This document shows positions 28,185 to 36,616 of a stretch of 64,000 nt of DNA, one piece after another. A model generated the notes under the pieces. It made no database searches. It saw only the letters and a program-made list of their open reading frames with translations, and had not been told where the DNA came from. The position numbers and the translations under genes were made by a program. Source of the DNA: Arthrobacter sp. EPSL27 (lineage in GTDB: Bacteria; Actinomycetota; Actinomycetes; Actinomycetales; Micrococcaceae); NCBI RefSeq assembly GCF_001512305.1, contig NZ_LNUT01000001.1, positions 124,001-188,000 of the forward strand, read 5' to 3'. Each line of letters starts with the position of its first letter. Positions within the stretch are counted from its first letter, which is position 1.

Positions 28185-28212
28185 TTGAACGCGCGTCTTG
28201 GTACCCTAGATA
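28185..28212 (+). promoter_or_regulatory. Likely ffh promoter
   Basis: TTGAAC at 28185-28190 and TAGATA at 28207-28212 with a 16-bp spacer, about 107 nt before the ffh start. It fits the housekeeping sigma factor consensus. Confidence 0.5.
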
Positions 28213-28318
28213 GTCGAGTCCCGTTGTCGAGGCGGTTCGTTCACGCGAACCTCAGTCGCGACGCTGGCGTGCCGGACCGGCCGCCATCCGAAGATCCACT
28301 GAAAGAAGTGCACGGCGC

Positions 28319-29905
28319 GTGTTCAATTCACTCTCTGACCGGTTGACAGCAACCTTCAAGAATCTTCGTGGCAAGGGCCGCCTGACCGAGGCGGACGTTG
28401 ACGCCACAGTCCGCGAAATCCGGCGCGCCCTCCTGGACGCCGACGTCGCAGTGCCCGTGGTCCGCGAATTCACCGGCCGCGTGCGGGAGCGCGCGCTCGG
28501 CGCCGAGGTCTCCGCGGCGCTGAACCCGGGCCAGCAGATCGTGAAGATCGTCAACGAGGAGCTCGTCGAGATCCTGGGCGGAGAGACGCGCCGGATCCGC
28601 CTCGCGAAGACCGGACCCACCATCATCATGCTCGCCGGCCTCCAGGGTGCCGGTAAGACCACGCTGGCCGGCAAGCTCTCCAAGCACCTCAAGTCGCAGG
28701 GCCACAGCCCCATGCTGGTCGCCTGCGACCTGCAGCGCCCCAACGCCGTCACCCAGCTCCAGGTGGTGGGCCAGCGCGCCGGAGTGCCCGTCTTCGCCCC
28801 GCACCCGGGCGCCAGCTCCACCGAACTCGAGCACCCGGCCGGCGACCCGGTCGCCGTCGCCCGCGCCGGCGTCGAGGAAGCCCGCCGCACCCTGCACGAC
28901 GTCGTGATCGTTGACACCGCCGGCCGCACCGGCGTCGACGCCGAAATGATGGAACAGGCGCGCCAGATCCGCCGCGCCATTGTTCCCAACGAAGTGCTGT
29001 TCGTGGTCGACGCCATGATCGGCCAGGACGCCGTCAACACGGCCATGGCCTTCGATGAGGGCGTCAACTTCACGGGCATCGTGCTGTCCAAGCTCGACGG
29101 CGACGCCCGCGGTGGCGCCGCGCTCTCCGTTTCTTCGGTCACCGGCAAGCCCGTGATGTTCGCGTCCACCGGCGAAGGCCTGGACGACTTCGAGCTCTTC
29201 CACCCGGACCGCATGGCCTCCCGCATCCTCGACCTCGGTGACGTGCTCACCCTGATCGAGCAGGCCGAGAAGAACTGGGACAAGGACGAAGCCGCCCGGA
29301 TGGCGAAGAAATTCGCCGACCAGGAAGACTTCACCCTGGATGACTTCCTCGCCCAGATGCAGCAGATCCGCAACATGGGCTCCATGAAGAAGATGCTCAT
29401 GATGATGCCCGGTGCGCAGAACATCCGGCAGCAGCTGGAGCAGTTCGACGAGCGCGAGATCGACCGGGTCGAGGCCATTGTCCGGTCCATGACCCCGCAT
29501 GAGCGGGTGGCTCCGAAGATCATCAACGGGTCCCGCCGCGCCCGCATCGCCCGCGGTTCCGGCGTCCACGTCTCCGAGGTCAACGGCCTGCTGGAGCGCT
29601 TCGCACAGGCCCAGAAGATGATGAAGAAGATGGCTGCCGGCGGCGGAATGCCCGGCATGCCGGGGATGCCCGGCATGGGCGGCGGCGGGCCCCGCAAGGG
29701 CGCCAAGGCCGCACCCAAGAAGAAGGCGCGCTCCGGCAACCCGGCCAAGGCCGCGCAGGAGCGCAAGGACGCCGAGGCCCGGCGTGCCGCCGGCGCCAAA
29801 GCCCTCCCCACCGGCGCCGCGTTCGGCCAGCAGGGCGGCGATTTCGATCCGTCCCAGCTGAACCTGCCGAAGGGCTTTGACAAGTTCCTCGGCGGGGGCA
29901 AATAG
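28319..29905 (+). CDS. ffh: Signal recognition particle protein Ffh
   Basis: 528-residue SRP54 GTPase that binds 4.5S RNA and signal peptides of nascent chains. The N domain starts FNSLSDRLTATFKNL. The G domain has GLQGAGKTTLAGKL, CDLQRPNAVTQL, DTAGRTG and SKLDGDARGG. The M domain has several Met-rich helices and the RNA-binding SRRARIARGSG. A basic Gly/Met-rich tail follows (PGMPGMPGMPGMGGGG). The GTG at 28319 begins the standard N-terminus. Together with ftsY it supplies the co-translational targeting pathway. A hairpin terminator follows. Confidence 0.97.
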   Translation: MFNSLSDRLTATFKNLRGKGRLTEADVDATVREIRRALLDADVAVPVVREFTGRVRERALGAEVSAALNPGQQIVKIVNEELVEILGGETRRIRLAKTGPTIIMLAGLQGAGKTTLAGKLSKHLKSQGHSPMLVACDLQRPNAVTQLQVVGQRAGVPVFAPHPGASSTELEHPAGDPVAVARAGVEEARRTLHDVVIVDTAGRTGVDAEMMEQARQIRRAIVPNEVLFVVDAMIGQDAVNTAMAFDEGVNFTGIVLSKLDGDARGGAALSVSSVTGKPVMFASTGEGLDDFELFHPDRMASRILDLGDVLTLIEQAEKNWDKDEAARMAKKFADQEDFTLDDFLAQMQQIRNMGSMKKMLMMMPGAQNIRQQLEQFDEREIDRVEAIVRSMTPHERVAPKIINGSRRARIARGSGVHVSEVNGLLERFAQAQKMMKKMAAGGGMPGMPGMPGMGGGGPRKGAKAAPKKKARSGNPAKAAQERKDAEARRAAGAKALPTGAAFGQQGGDFDPSQLNLPKGFDKFLGGGK

Positions 29906-29926
29906 GCCCTGCCGGCCGAGATGTCG

Positions 29927-29947
29927 CCGGCCCCTTTGCGGGGCCGG
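29927..29947 (+). terminator. Terminator after ffh
   Basis: CCGGCCCC at 29927-29934 and GGGGCCGG at 29940-29947 around a 5-nt loop, 21 nt after the ffh stop. Confidence 0.65.
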
Positions 29948-29964
29948 TGCCATAGGGTTAGACC

Positions 29965-30708
29965 ATGTTCAAGCAGCGCGTAGTTTTCGTCCACGGGGCG
30001 GGCAGCTTCGGAGCTGCGGCGTGGCCGAAACAGCACGGCATGGCGCTGAACTATGACGCCCTGTTCCTGCGCCGCCACGGCTTCGACCCCGTGGCCGAAC
30101 CGCTGGAAACCGACTTCGCGGCCGACGCCGCCATCGTCCTGGGCTCCCTCGCCGACGACGGCCGCGGCGCCGCCGGCGGGCACGTCGTGGCGCATTCCCA
30201 AGGTGCCATCGCGGCCATGATGGCCGCCGTCGAGCGCCCCGACCTGGTGCAGTCACTGACCCTGGTGGAACCGGCCTGCCTTTCCCTCACCGCGGAGCTG
30301 CCGGCCACCGCCGCGCACCGGGCGCTTATGCAGCCGCTCTTCGAGGTCCGCCACCATCTGGGCGACGAGGATTTCCACCGCGAGTTCGTCCGCCGCGTGT
30401 TCGCGGCCCACACGCCCGCCCAGGCCGGCCTCGGCGCTCCCGAGGACCAGCGGGAGGCGCGCCGGCTCCGCCTGCAGGCCCCGCCCTGGGACGCCCCGCT
30501 GCAGATCGTGCCGGGCGTTCCCACGCTGGTGCTGACCGGCGGCTGGGAGCCGCTCTACGAGGAAATTGCCGGCTACCTGCGCGAGACCGGCGCCCTGCAC
30601 CGCACCGCGGCAGGCGGGCACCGGCCGCACGACTCCGTTGAAGGTGACCGGATCATCCGGACGTTCATCGCCGACGTCGGACGCCAGCAGCACGCCCGCG
30701 CCTCCTGA
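29965..30708 (+). CDS. Alpha/beta hydrolase
   Basis: 247-residue serine hydrolase fold. FVHGAGSFG forms the oxyanion loop, AHSQGAIAAMMA carries the nucleophile Ser near residue 75, and GGHRPHDS near the C-terminus supplies the His. No signal peptide, so it is cytoplasmic. The nearest look-alikes are generic carboxylesterases or lipases. It lies 23 nt upstream of an amidohydrolase gene on the same strand; the two may be a small catabolic operon, though the substrate is not evident. Confidence 0.8.
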   Translation: MFKQRVVFVHGAGSFGAAAWPKQHGMALNYDALFLRRHGFDPVAEPLETDFAADAAIVLGSLADDGRGAAGGHVVAHSQGAIAAMMAAVERPDLVQSLTLVEPACLSLTAELPATAAHRALMQPLFEVRHHLGDEDFHREFVRRVFAAHTPAQAGLGAPEDQREARRLRLQAPPWDAPLQIVPGVPTLVLTGGWEPLYEEIAGYLRETGALHRTAAGGHRPHDSVEGDRIIRTFIADVGRQQHARAS

Positions 30709-30731
30709 AGCAGGCACCTTACGCTTAACCC

Positions 30732-31814
30732 ATGACCCGCATCATTGAGTTCAGCGGCACCGTCCTCACCGGCCCCGGCACGGAGCACCACGGCCTGTGG
30801 TCCGTCGACGGTCACCTGACCTTCCGCAGACCCGCAGCCGCCCCCGACCTCATCCTCGACGGCTGGGTCATCCCCGGGCTGGTGGATGCGCACTGCCACA
30901 TCGGGCTCGGCCCCGGCGGGGAAGTGCCGGAAGGGCTGGCTGAAGAACAGGCCGTGACCGACCGCGACGCCGGAACCCTGCTGGTCCGCGACGCGGGCGC
31001 CGTCCACGACACCCGCTGGATCCAGCAGCGCGCCGACCTGCCGCGCCTCATCCGCTCCGGACGGCACATCGCGCGGACCCGACGCTACCTGCGGGGGTTC
31101 GCCGTCGAGGTGGAGCCTGGGGACCTGGTGGAGGCCGTGCGCAAGCAGGCCCGCGCCGGCGACGGCTGGGTGAAGCTTGTGGGGGACTGGATCGACCGCG
31201 ACGCCGGCGACCTCGCCCCGAGTTTCCCGGCCCGGGCCCTGAGGGACGCCGTCCAGGCCGCGCATGACGAGGGCGCCCGGGTCACGGCCCACTGCTTCGC
31301 CGAAGACACCCTCGATGACATGCTCGACGCCGGGATCGACTGCATCGAGCACGCCACCGGCCTGCTTCCCCGCCACCTGCCGCGGTTCGTCGAACAGGGC
31401 GTGCCGATCGTCCCGACCCTGGTCAACATCGCCACGTTCCCCGATATCGCCGCCCAGGCCGACGCCAAGTTCCCCCGCTACGCGGCGCATATGCGCCAGC
31501 TCTGGGAACGCCGGGCGGAGCGCGTCCGGGAAGCCTTCGACGCCGGTGTCACCATCTACGCGGGAACGGACGCCGGCAGCGTCATCAGCCACGGACGCAT
31601 CGTCGACGAACTTGAGGCGCTGCACGCCGCCGGGCTCCCGGCTGCCGCAGCGCTCGACGCCGGCGCCTGGGCCGCACGGGACTGGCTCGGGGCGGACGGC
31701 ATCACCGAGGGCGCCAGCGCAGACGTCCTGGTCTTTGCCGACGACCCGCGCAGGAACCTGGCCACCCTGCACCACCTCAAAAACATCGTGCTGCGGGGTG
31801 AACCGGTCCGGTAA
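30732..31814 (+). CDS. Metal-dependent amidohydrolase
   Basis: 360-residue TIM-barrel hydrolase of the imidazolonepropionase/prolidase-like branch. WVIPGLVDAHCHIGLG holds the HxH metal ligands near residue 55. VKLVGDWIDRD provides the likely bridging Lys. VTAHCFAED and CIEHATGL give two further His ligands. AGTDAGSVISHG gives the catalytic Asp. The C-terminal GASADVLVFADDPRRNL is the typical small beta-sandwich. The substrate is unknown. The short spacing to the hydrolase gene upstream suggests co-expression. Confidence 0.85.
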   Translation: MTRIIEFSGTVLTGPGTEHHGLWSVDGHLTFRRPAAAPDLILDGWVIPGLVDAHCHIGLGPGGEVPEGLAEEQAVTDRDAGTLLVRDAGAVHDTRWIQQRADLPRLIRSGRHIARTRRYLRGFAVEVEPGDLVEAVRKQARAGDGWVKLVGDWIDRDAGDLAPSFPARALRDAVQAAHDEGARVTAHCFAEDTLDDMLDAGIDCIEHATGLLPRHLPRFVEQGVPIVPTLVNIATFPDIAAQADAKFPRYAAHMRQLWERRAERVREAFDAGVTIYAGTDAGSVISHGRIVDELEALHAAGLPAAAALDAGAWAARDWLGADGITEGASADVLVFADDPRRNLATLHHLKNIVLRGEPVR

Positions 31815-31841
31815 AAACCTGCCTGCTCCATTAGGAATAAA

Positions 31842-31853
31842 TTGAAGCTTCAA
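31842..31853. promoter_or_regulatory. 12-bp palindromic operator upstream of the VOC gene
   Basis: TTGAAGCTTCAA, a perfect palindrome inside an AT-rich patch (31832-31866) that stands out from the GC-rich flanks. It lies 62 nt before the VOC start. Palindromes of this kind, with TTGAA half-sites, are bound by MarR-family repressors, which often control such dioxygenases. The regulator is not in the window. Confidence 0.5.
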
Positions 31854-31915
31854 GTAATTTATATCTATGAAGGGTCATCGAGGGACGGTGGCCGCCGAAG
31901 CATCGGAGCGATGAC

Positions 31916-32791
31916 ATGACCGCAGAAACCAGCACCCAGGACCTCCTTCCCGCCGACCTCACCATGGGCACAGTGATGCTCAAAGTCGGCGACATGAAGC
32001 TCATGACCGACTACTACCAGCGCGCCCTGGGCCTCGACATCGTGGCCGAGCAGGACGGCGGGCTCTACCTCGGGCGCAAGCAGAAGCCGCTGGTGCATCT
32101 GGCCCCGGCCCCCGGGCTGAACCTCCCCTCCCGAGGCGAGGCGGGCCTCTTCCACACCGCCCTGCTGTTCGAGGACCAGTCCGCCCTCGCGGCCACGGTC
32201 GCGTCCGCCGCGCAGTTCGAGCCGCAGTCCTTCACCGGCAGCGCCGACCACCTCGTCAGCGAGGCCTTCTACTTCAATGACCCCGAAGGCAACGGCATCG
32301 AGCTGTACTGGGACCGCCCCCGCGACGCCTGGTCCTGGGACGGCAAGAACGTCGTCATGGACAGCCTCGCCCTGCCGCCGCAGCGCTACCTTGAGCAGCA
32401 CCTCACCGAGGCCTCGCTGGCGGGCCAGCGCGAGACGGATGCCGACGTCGGGCACGTCCACCTGCAGGTGGGCGACGTGCAGTCCGCGCACGACTTCTAC
32501 GTCGGCACGCTCGGCTTCGAAAAGACCGCCGGATGGCACGGCCAGGCGCTCTTCGTTTCCGCCGGCGGCTACCACCACCACATGGCCATGAACGTCTGGA
32601 ACAGCCGGGGCGCCGGCCCCCGCCGCGACACCCTGGGCCTCGGCGAGGTGCTGATCGAAGTGCCGTCCGGGGACGACGTCGGCTCCCTCGCCGAGCGCCT
32701 CAAGGCCGCGGGCGTCCAGTCCCACCACACCGGTTTGGAACTGCGCTTCGAGGACCCGTGGCGCAACCGGATCCGCGTCGCCGTCCGCTGA
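31916..32791 (+). CDS. Two-domain VOC protein, CatE-like extradiol dioxygenase
   Basis: 291 residues with two vicinal-oxygen-chelate halves. The first starts TMGTVMLKVGDMKLMTDYYQRALG and contains FHTALLF and YFNDPEGNGIELYWDR. The second starts GHVHLQVGDVQSAHDFYVGTLGF and ends GLELRFEDPWRNRIRVAVR. The layout matches the CatE/catechol-2,3-dioxygenase-like family, with metal ligands on His and Glu. The actual substrate may be a hydroquinone. The upstream palindrome suggests induction by an aromatic compound or a quinone stress signal. Confidence 0.8.
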   Translation: MTAETSTQDLLPADLTMGTVMLKVGDMKLMTDYYQRALGLDIVAEQDGGLYLGRKQKPLVHLAPAPGLNLPSRGEAGLFHTALLFEDQSALAATVASAAQFEPQSFTGSADHLVSEAFYFNDPEGNGIELYWDRPRDAWSWDGKNVVMDSLALPPQRYLEQHLTEASLAGQRETDADVGHVHLQVGDVQSAHDFYVGTLGFEKTAGWHGQALFVSAGGYHHHMAMNVWNSRGAGPRRDTLGLGEVLIEVPSGDDVGSLAERLKAAGVQSHHTGLELRFEDPWRNRIRVAVR

Positions 32792-32793
32792 CC

Positions 32794-32986
32794 CCAAGGG
32801 GACATGCCCATTTTTTACGCCGGTCACCGGACATGGAGGCAGTATGTCCAGTGGCTGTGGCCTTCGGAGGGCATGTCCGGTGGTGGCTGGCCAGTATGTC
32901 CAGTGGCCGCGGCCATCGGGGTGCGTGTCCCTTGGTGACACGCGGCTATGTCCAGTGGTTGCGGTGACCAGGGCGCATGTCCCTCG
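32794..32986. repeat. Cluster of eight ATGTCC-type repeats
   Basis: Eight copies of an (A/G)TGTCC core in 190 bp. Two at the left are inverted (GGACATGC at 32800, GGACATGG at 32829). Six are direct, three of them sharing TATGTCCAGTGG (32843, 32895, 32947) and others GCATGTCC or GCGTGTCC (32871, 32923, 32975). The region is non-coding, between the VOC gene and the 33062 gene. Confidence 0.75.
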
Positions 32987-33061
32987 CGGCAGGCGTAACG
33001 GATAGGCTGGAGCGACGCTAAAAACAGCGGACCAGCGCCGCCGAACGTAAGGACGGGTTCC

Positions 33062-33499
33062 ATGGGATTCACCGAAGTCTTTGTCGCCACCCACGATGAA
33101 GCCCTCAAGCGTGCCGCCGCCCTCGACGGCGGTGCGGCCGCTGCCGCCGGCGCCGTCCGGATCGCGGACATCACCGACTTCGAAGTCGAGCGCCTGGGCG
33201 ACCTGGCCGGCTCCGCGGTGCACGCCGCCGGCGCCGACTACGAACTCGCCATGGTGGACGTCGCCAGCGACTCCCTCCTCGGCGTGCCTGCGGCCATGGT
33301 CCGCGCCCTGGCCGAGCTCCTCAGCTACGAGACCGAGGGGGAGGGCAACGTCCTCGATGAGGTCGCTGAGAGCTGGGCCGCCGAGGAGGACATGCCCTTC
33401 GGTGCGGAGCAGGCTTCACGCATCGTCCGGCAGCTCGCTGAACTGGCCGCCGGCGTCGACCCGGCCAGCAAATCCGGCCTTTACGTCTGGACCTCCTGA
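33062..33499 (+). CDS. Hypothetical protein
   Basis: 145 residues, acidic and Ala-rich, no signal peptide or membrane segment. I do not recognise a family. It starts MGFTEVFVATHDEALKRAAAL and has a helical middle with LAELLSYETEGEGNVLDEVAESWAAEED written across residues 82-109. It ends SGLYVWTS. Codon use and the purine-rich GGACGGGTTCC upstream of the ATG support a real gene. It stands alone before the rpsP operon. Confidence 0.75.
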   Translation: MGFTEVFVATHDEALKRAAALDGGAAAAAGAVRIADITDFEVERLGDLAGSAVHAAGADYELAMVDVASDSLLGVPAAMVRALAELLSYETEGEGNVLDEVAESWAAEEDMPFGAEQASRIVRQLAELAAGVDPASKSGLYVWTS

Positions 33500-33751
33500 G
33501 CCGTGCGCTGACCCGCGCACTGACCCGTGCGCGGACCCGCGCGAGGCCTCCGGAAGGCCACGCCATGGGCCGGTTGCGGGTGTCAAGTCGATATCCCGTC
33601 GCTGATCTGGCACAATGATCAGGTACTTGATCTGCGTGGCCCCTCTCTCCGCGTCCGGATCTTGTCCTTTTAGAACCCCCTAGTATGGCCCGCCCCACGG
33701 GTGCAGAACGCCGGGCTCGACCCCGTTTCAGAAACAGGAGTGACCACAAAA

Positions 33752-34174
33752 GTGGCCGTAAAGATTCGCCTTAAGCGCTTCGGCAAGATGCGCGCACCGT
33801 ACTACCGCATCGTCGTCATGGACGCACGCTCCAAGCGTGACGGCCGTGCCATCGAAGAGATCGGCAAGTACCACCCGACCGAAGAGCCCTCGTACATCGA
33901 GGTCGACTCGGACCGTGCCCAGTACTGGCTCGGCGTCGGCGCACAGCCGTCCGAGCAGGTTGCCGCGATCCTCAAGATCACCGGTGACTGGCAGAAGTTC
34001 AAGGGTCTCCCGGGCCAGGAGGGTACCCTCAAGACCAAGGCCGCCAAGGCTGAGTTCGTTGCCCCGGAAAAGGGTTCCGTGATCATCCCGGAAGCCATCA
34101 CCAAGAAGGCCAAGAAGGACGAAGCAGCTGAGGCTCCCGCCGACGCCGAAGCAGAGACCACCGAGGCTGAGTAA
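33752..34174 (+). CDS. rpsP: 30S ribosomal protein S16
   Basis: Small-subunit protein needed for early 30S assembly. The GTG at 33752 gives [22 protein letters not shown], the standard N-terminus, with AGGAG 10 nt upstream. The first 90 residues are the S16 core. A C-terminal extension of about 50 residues rich in Lys, Glu and Ala (to [12 protein letters not shown]) is common in actinobacteria. It begins the rpsP-khpA unit; the next start lies 1 nt after its stop. Confidence 0.96.
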   Translation: MAVKIRLKRFGKMRAPYYRIVVMDARSKRDGRAIEEIGKYHPTEEPSYIEVDSDRAQYWLGVGAQPSEQVAAILKITGDWQKFKGLPGQEGTLKTKAAKAEFVAPEKGSVIIPEAITKKAKKDEAAEAPADAEAETTEAE

Positions 34175-34175
34175 A

Positions 34176-34418
34176 TTGCTGGCAGAAGCGCTCGAGCACT
34201 TGGTCCGCGGGATTGTTGACAGCCCCGAGGACGTCAAGGTCAGTGCCAAGAACAACCGCCGCGGGGACACCCTCGAGGTGCGCGTTCATCAGGACGACCT
34301 CGGACGGGTGATCGGACGCCAGGGCCGCACCGCACGCGCTTTGCGCACTGTGGTGGCAGCACTGGCCGACGGCGAGCCGGTCAGGGTCGACGTCGTCGAC
34401 ACCGACCGCCGCCGGTAG
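34176..34418 (+). CDS. khpA: KH-domain RNA-binding protein KhpA
   Basis: 80-residue single KH domain. The signature is GRVIGRQGRTARALRTVV, containing the GxxG loop. It binds RNA in the cytoplasm and is conserved between rpsP and rimM in Gram-positive bacteria. The TTG at 34176 lies 1 nt after the rpsP stop, so coupling is likely. An unusually strong terminator follows. Confidence 0.92.
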   Translation: MLAEALEHLVRGIVDSPEDVKVSAKNNRRGDTLEVRVHQDDLGRVIGRQGRTARALRTVVAALADGEPVRVDVVDTDRRR

Positions 34419-34441
34419 CGCGACCAGCATTACTTGTCTTT

Positions 34442-34482
34442 AGTCCGGCCCCTCCACCAGCTTATGGTGGAGGGGCCGGACT
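34442..34482 (+). terminator. Strong terminator between khpA and rimM
   Basis: Perfect 18-bp inverted repeat (34442-34459 with 34465-34482, core CCGGCCCCTCCACCA) around a 5-nt loop, followed by GTTTTG. It splits the usual rpsP-khpA-rimM-trmD transcript. Confidence 0.85.
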
Positions 34483-34545
34483 GTTTTGCGCAGTAAAACG
34501 CACCGACAAATCCAAGACTCAAAGAGAATTCGAACAGAGGAACAG

Positions 34546-35115
34546 ATGCAGCTCCAGGTGGCACGAATCGGCAAACCCCACGGCATCCGCGGCGAAGTGA
34601 CCGTCCAGGTGCTGACCGATGCGCCCGGCGAACGCTTTGTCCCCGGAACGCAGTTCATCGTGGAGCCGGCCTCCTCGGGGCCGCTCACCGTGTTCAGTGC
34701 CCGCTGGAACAAGGACATCCTGCTGCTGGCCTTTGACGAGGTGGAGACCCGCAACGACGCCGAGGCCCTCCGCGGCGCCAAGCTGTTCATCGAAACCGAA
34801 GACATCGGCGCCGACGACGACGATGAGGGCTGGTACGAGCACGAGCTCGAGGGCCTGGAAGTCCGCGTGGGCGGCAGCGTGGTGGGCAAGGTCACCGGCC
34901 TGCACACCATGCCGGTCCAGGACCTGCTGGTGGTCACCACGAACGACGGCCAGGAAGTCCTGGTCCCGTTCGTCGAGCAGATTGTGCCCGAGGTCAACGT
35001 GGGCGAAAAGTACGTGGTGGTCACCCCGCCGCCCGGGCTCTTTGAAGTGAACGCCGAGGACACGGACAAGCCCGGCAGCGCCGGGGGTTCCGCCGACGCC
35101 GGAGAGCACGCCTAA
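34546..35115 (+). CDS. rimM: Ribosome maturation factor RimM
   Basis: 189-residue 30S maturation factor that binds S19. The N-terminal domain starts MQLQVARIGKPHGIRGEVTV; the PRC-barrel part has YEHELEGLEVRV and PFVEQIVPEVNVGEKYVVVTPPPGLF. The ATG at 34546 is preferred over one at 34486, since the upstream residues do not fit the family. A Gly/Ser/Ala/Asp tail follows. trmD starts at the very next base after the stop. Confidence 0.95.
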   Translation: MQLQVARIGKPHGIRGEVTVQVLTDAPGERFVPGTQFIVEPASSGPLTVFSARWNKDILLLAFDEVETRNDAEALRGAKLFIETEDIGADDDDEGWYEHELEGLEVRVGGSVVGKVTGLHTMPVQDLLVVTTNDGQEVLVPFVEQIVPEVNVGEKYVVVTPPPGLFEVNAEDTDKPGSAGGSADAGEHA

Positions 35116-35922
35116 ATGCGGATCGACGTCGTCAGCATCTTCCCCGAGTACCTGGCGCCGCTGGAGCTGTCACTGATCGGCAAGGCGCGGCAGGACGGCC
35201 TGCTGGAACTGAACGTCCTCGATCTCCGGGACTTCACCACGGACCGGCATCGGACCGTGGATGACACCCCCTACGGCGGCGGCGCCGGCATGGTCATGAA
35301 GCCCGAGCCATGGGCCCAGGCGCTCACGTCCGTGGCCGGACCCGGGGCCGGTGCGGAGAAGCCGGTCCTGATTGTGCCGTCACCGGCGGGGGAGCGGTTC
35401 ACCCAGGCCACGGCCCACGAACTGGCCGGGGAGGACCGCCTGGTGTTCGCCTGCGGGCGCTATGAAGGCATTGACGAGCGGGTCCTGGAATGGGCCGCCG
35501 AACATTTCACTGTGCGGCCCATGAGCCTGGGCGATTACGTCCTGAACGGCGGCGAAGTGGCCGTCCTGGCCATGGTGGAGGCCATCGGCCGCCTGCTGCC
35601 CGGCGTCGTCGGCAACCCCGAATCCCTGGTCGAGGAATCGCACTCGGACGGGCTGCTGGAGTACCCCGTCTACACCAAGCCGTCCAGCTGGCGGGACCGC
35701 AACGTCCCGGCGGTGCTGCTCAGCGGCAACCACGGCAAGATCGCCCAGTGGCGCCGGCACGAGCAGTACCGGCGCACCGCTGAACGCCGCCCCGACCTGC
35801 TGGAAGGGTTCGACGCCGGCGCGCTGCCCCGCGCGGACCGCACCGCCTTCGCGGACCTCGGGTACGACGTCGTCGACGGCCGCCTGGCGCGCCGCCCGGC
35901 CGACGGCGGAGAACCCGCCTGA
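35116..35922 (+). CDS. trmD: tRNA (guanine-N1)-methyltransferase TrmD
   Basis: Methylates G37 next to the anticodon to prevent frameshifting. It is a SPOUT-fold dimer. Key motifs are [26 protein letters not shown] (knot and SAM site) and [13 protein letters not shown]. The length of 268 residues is slightly long at the C-terminus. It is coupled to rimM with no intergenic base. The likely rplS promoter starts right after the stop. Confidence 0.96.
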   Translation: MRIDVVSIFPEYLAPLELSLIGKARQDGLLELNVLDLRDFTTDRHRTVDDTPYGGGAGMVMKPEPWAQALTSVAGPGAGAEKPVLIVPSPAGERFTQATAHELAGEDRLVFACGRYEGIDERVLEWAAEHFTVRPMSLGDYVLNGGEVAVLAMVEAIGRLLPGVVGNPESLVEESHSDGLLEYPVYTKPSSWRDRNVPAVLLSGNHGKIAQWRRHEQYRRTAERRPDLLEGFDAGALPRADRTAFADLGYDVVDGRLARRPADGGEPA

Positions 35923-35927
35923 GCAGA

Positions 35928-35957
35928 TTGGCCGGACGGCCCCGGGTGTGGCAAAAT
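35928..35957 (+). promoter_or_regulatory. Probable rplS promoter and long leader
   Basis: TTGGCC (35928) and CAAAAT (35952) with an 18-bp spacer. This would leave a leader of about 190 nt before rplS, long enough for control by L19 or another factor. I see no clear match to a described leader fold. Confidence 0.4.
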
Positions 35958-36151
35958 TAGTCCTTGTGCCTGCTGGGTTGCGAACCTGCCACAGGGGGAG
36001 CGCCACCAACAGCACGGCACCCCGGCCCCGTCTATTCCTGACGGAGCCGGATCAACAACTTTTCGGCGGGAATTTCCGGACGCACCCGCGTCCGGGCTTG
36101 GCCGCCGTGACCCAACGTGAAGGACCTGTGGCGTTCACCAGGAGTGGATTA

Positions 36152-36511
36152 ATGCATATCCTCGATTCCGTAGATGCAGCCTCGCTGCGCAACGATGTTC
36201 CCGAATTCCGTGCGGGTGACACCCTCAAGGTGCACGTGAACATCATCGAAGGCAAGAACTCCCGCGTCCAGGTCTTCCAGGGCTTCGTCCTGGGCCGCCA
36301 GGGCGACGGCGTCCGCGAAACCTTCACCGTCCGCAAGGTCTCCTTCGGCGTCGGCGTGGAGCGTACCTTCCCGGTACACTCCCCGATCATCGACAAGATC
36401 GAGCTCGTCTCCAAGGGTGACGTGCGCCGCGCCAAGCTTTACTACATGCGCAACCTGCGTGGTAAGGCCGCGAAGATCAAGGAAAAGCGCGACTTCCAGA
36501 CCGCCAAGTAA
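36152..36511 (+). CDS. rplS: 50S ribosomal protein L19
   Basis: 119-residue large-subunit protein at the 30S-50S interface. It starts [24 protein letters not shown] and contains the conserved [10 protein letters not shown] and [13 protein letters not shown] segments, ending in the basic [22 protein letters not shown]. The ATG at 36152 follows CAGGAGTGGATTA, a good ribosome site. It has its own likely promoter and is followed by a hairpin that falls inside the next gene. Confidence 0.96.
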   Translation: MHILDSVDAASLRNDVPEFRAGDTLKVHVNIIEGKNSRVQVFQGFVLGRQGDGVRETFTVRKVSFGVGVERTFPVHSPIIDKIELVSKGDVRRAKLYYMRNLRGKAAKIKEKRDFQTAK

Positions 36512-36616
36512 GTCCTTCCAGACTTCCTTCGCGGGTCCGCGAACCGTGTCCGGCCAGCGCCGGAGCTTCCGCAACAGCGCTGTTCACTTCAGAAAAGCGT
36601 TATGAGGATACGGATC

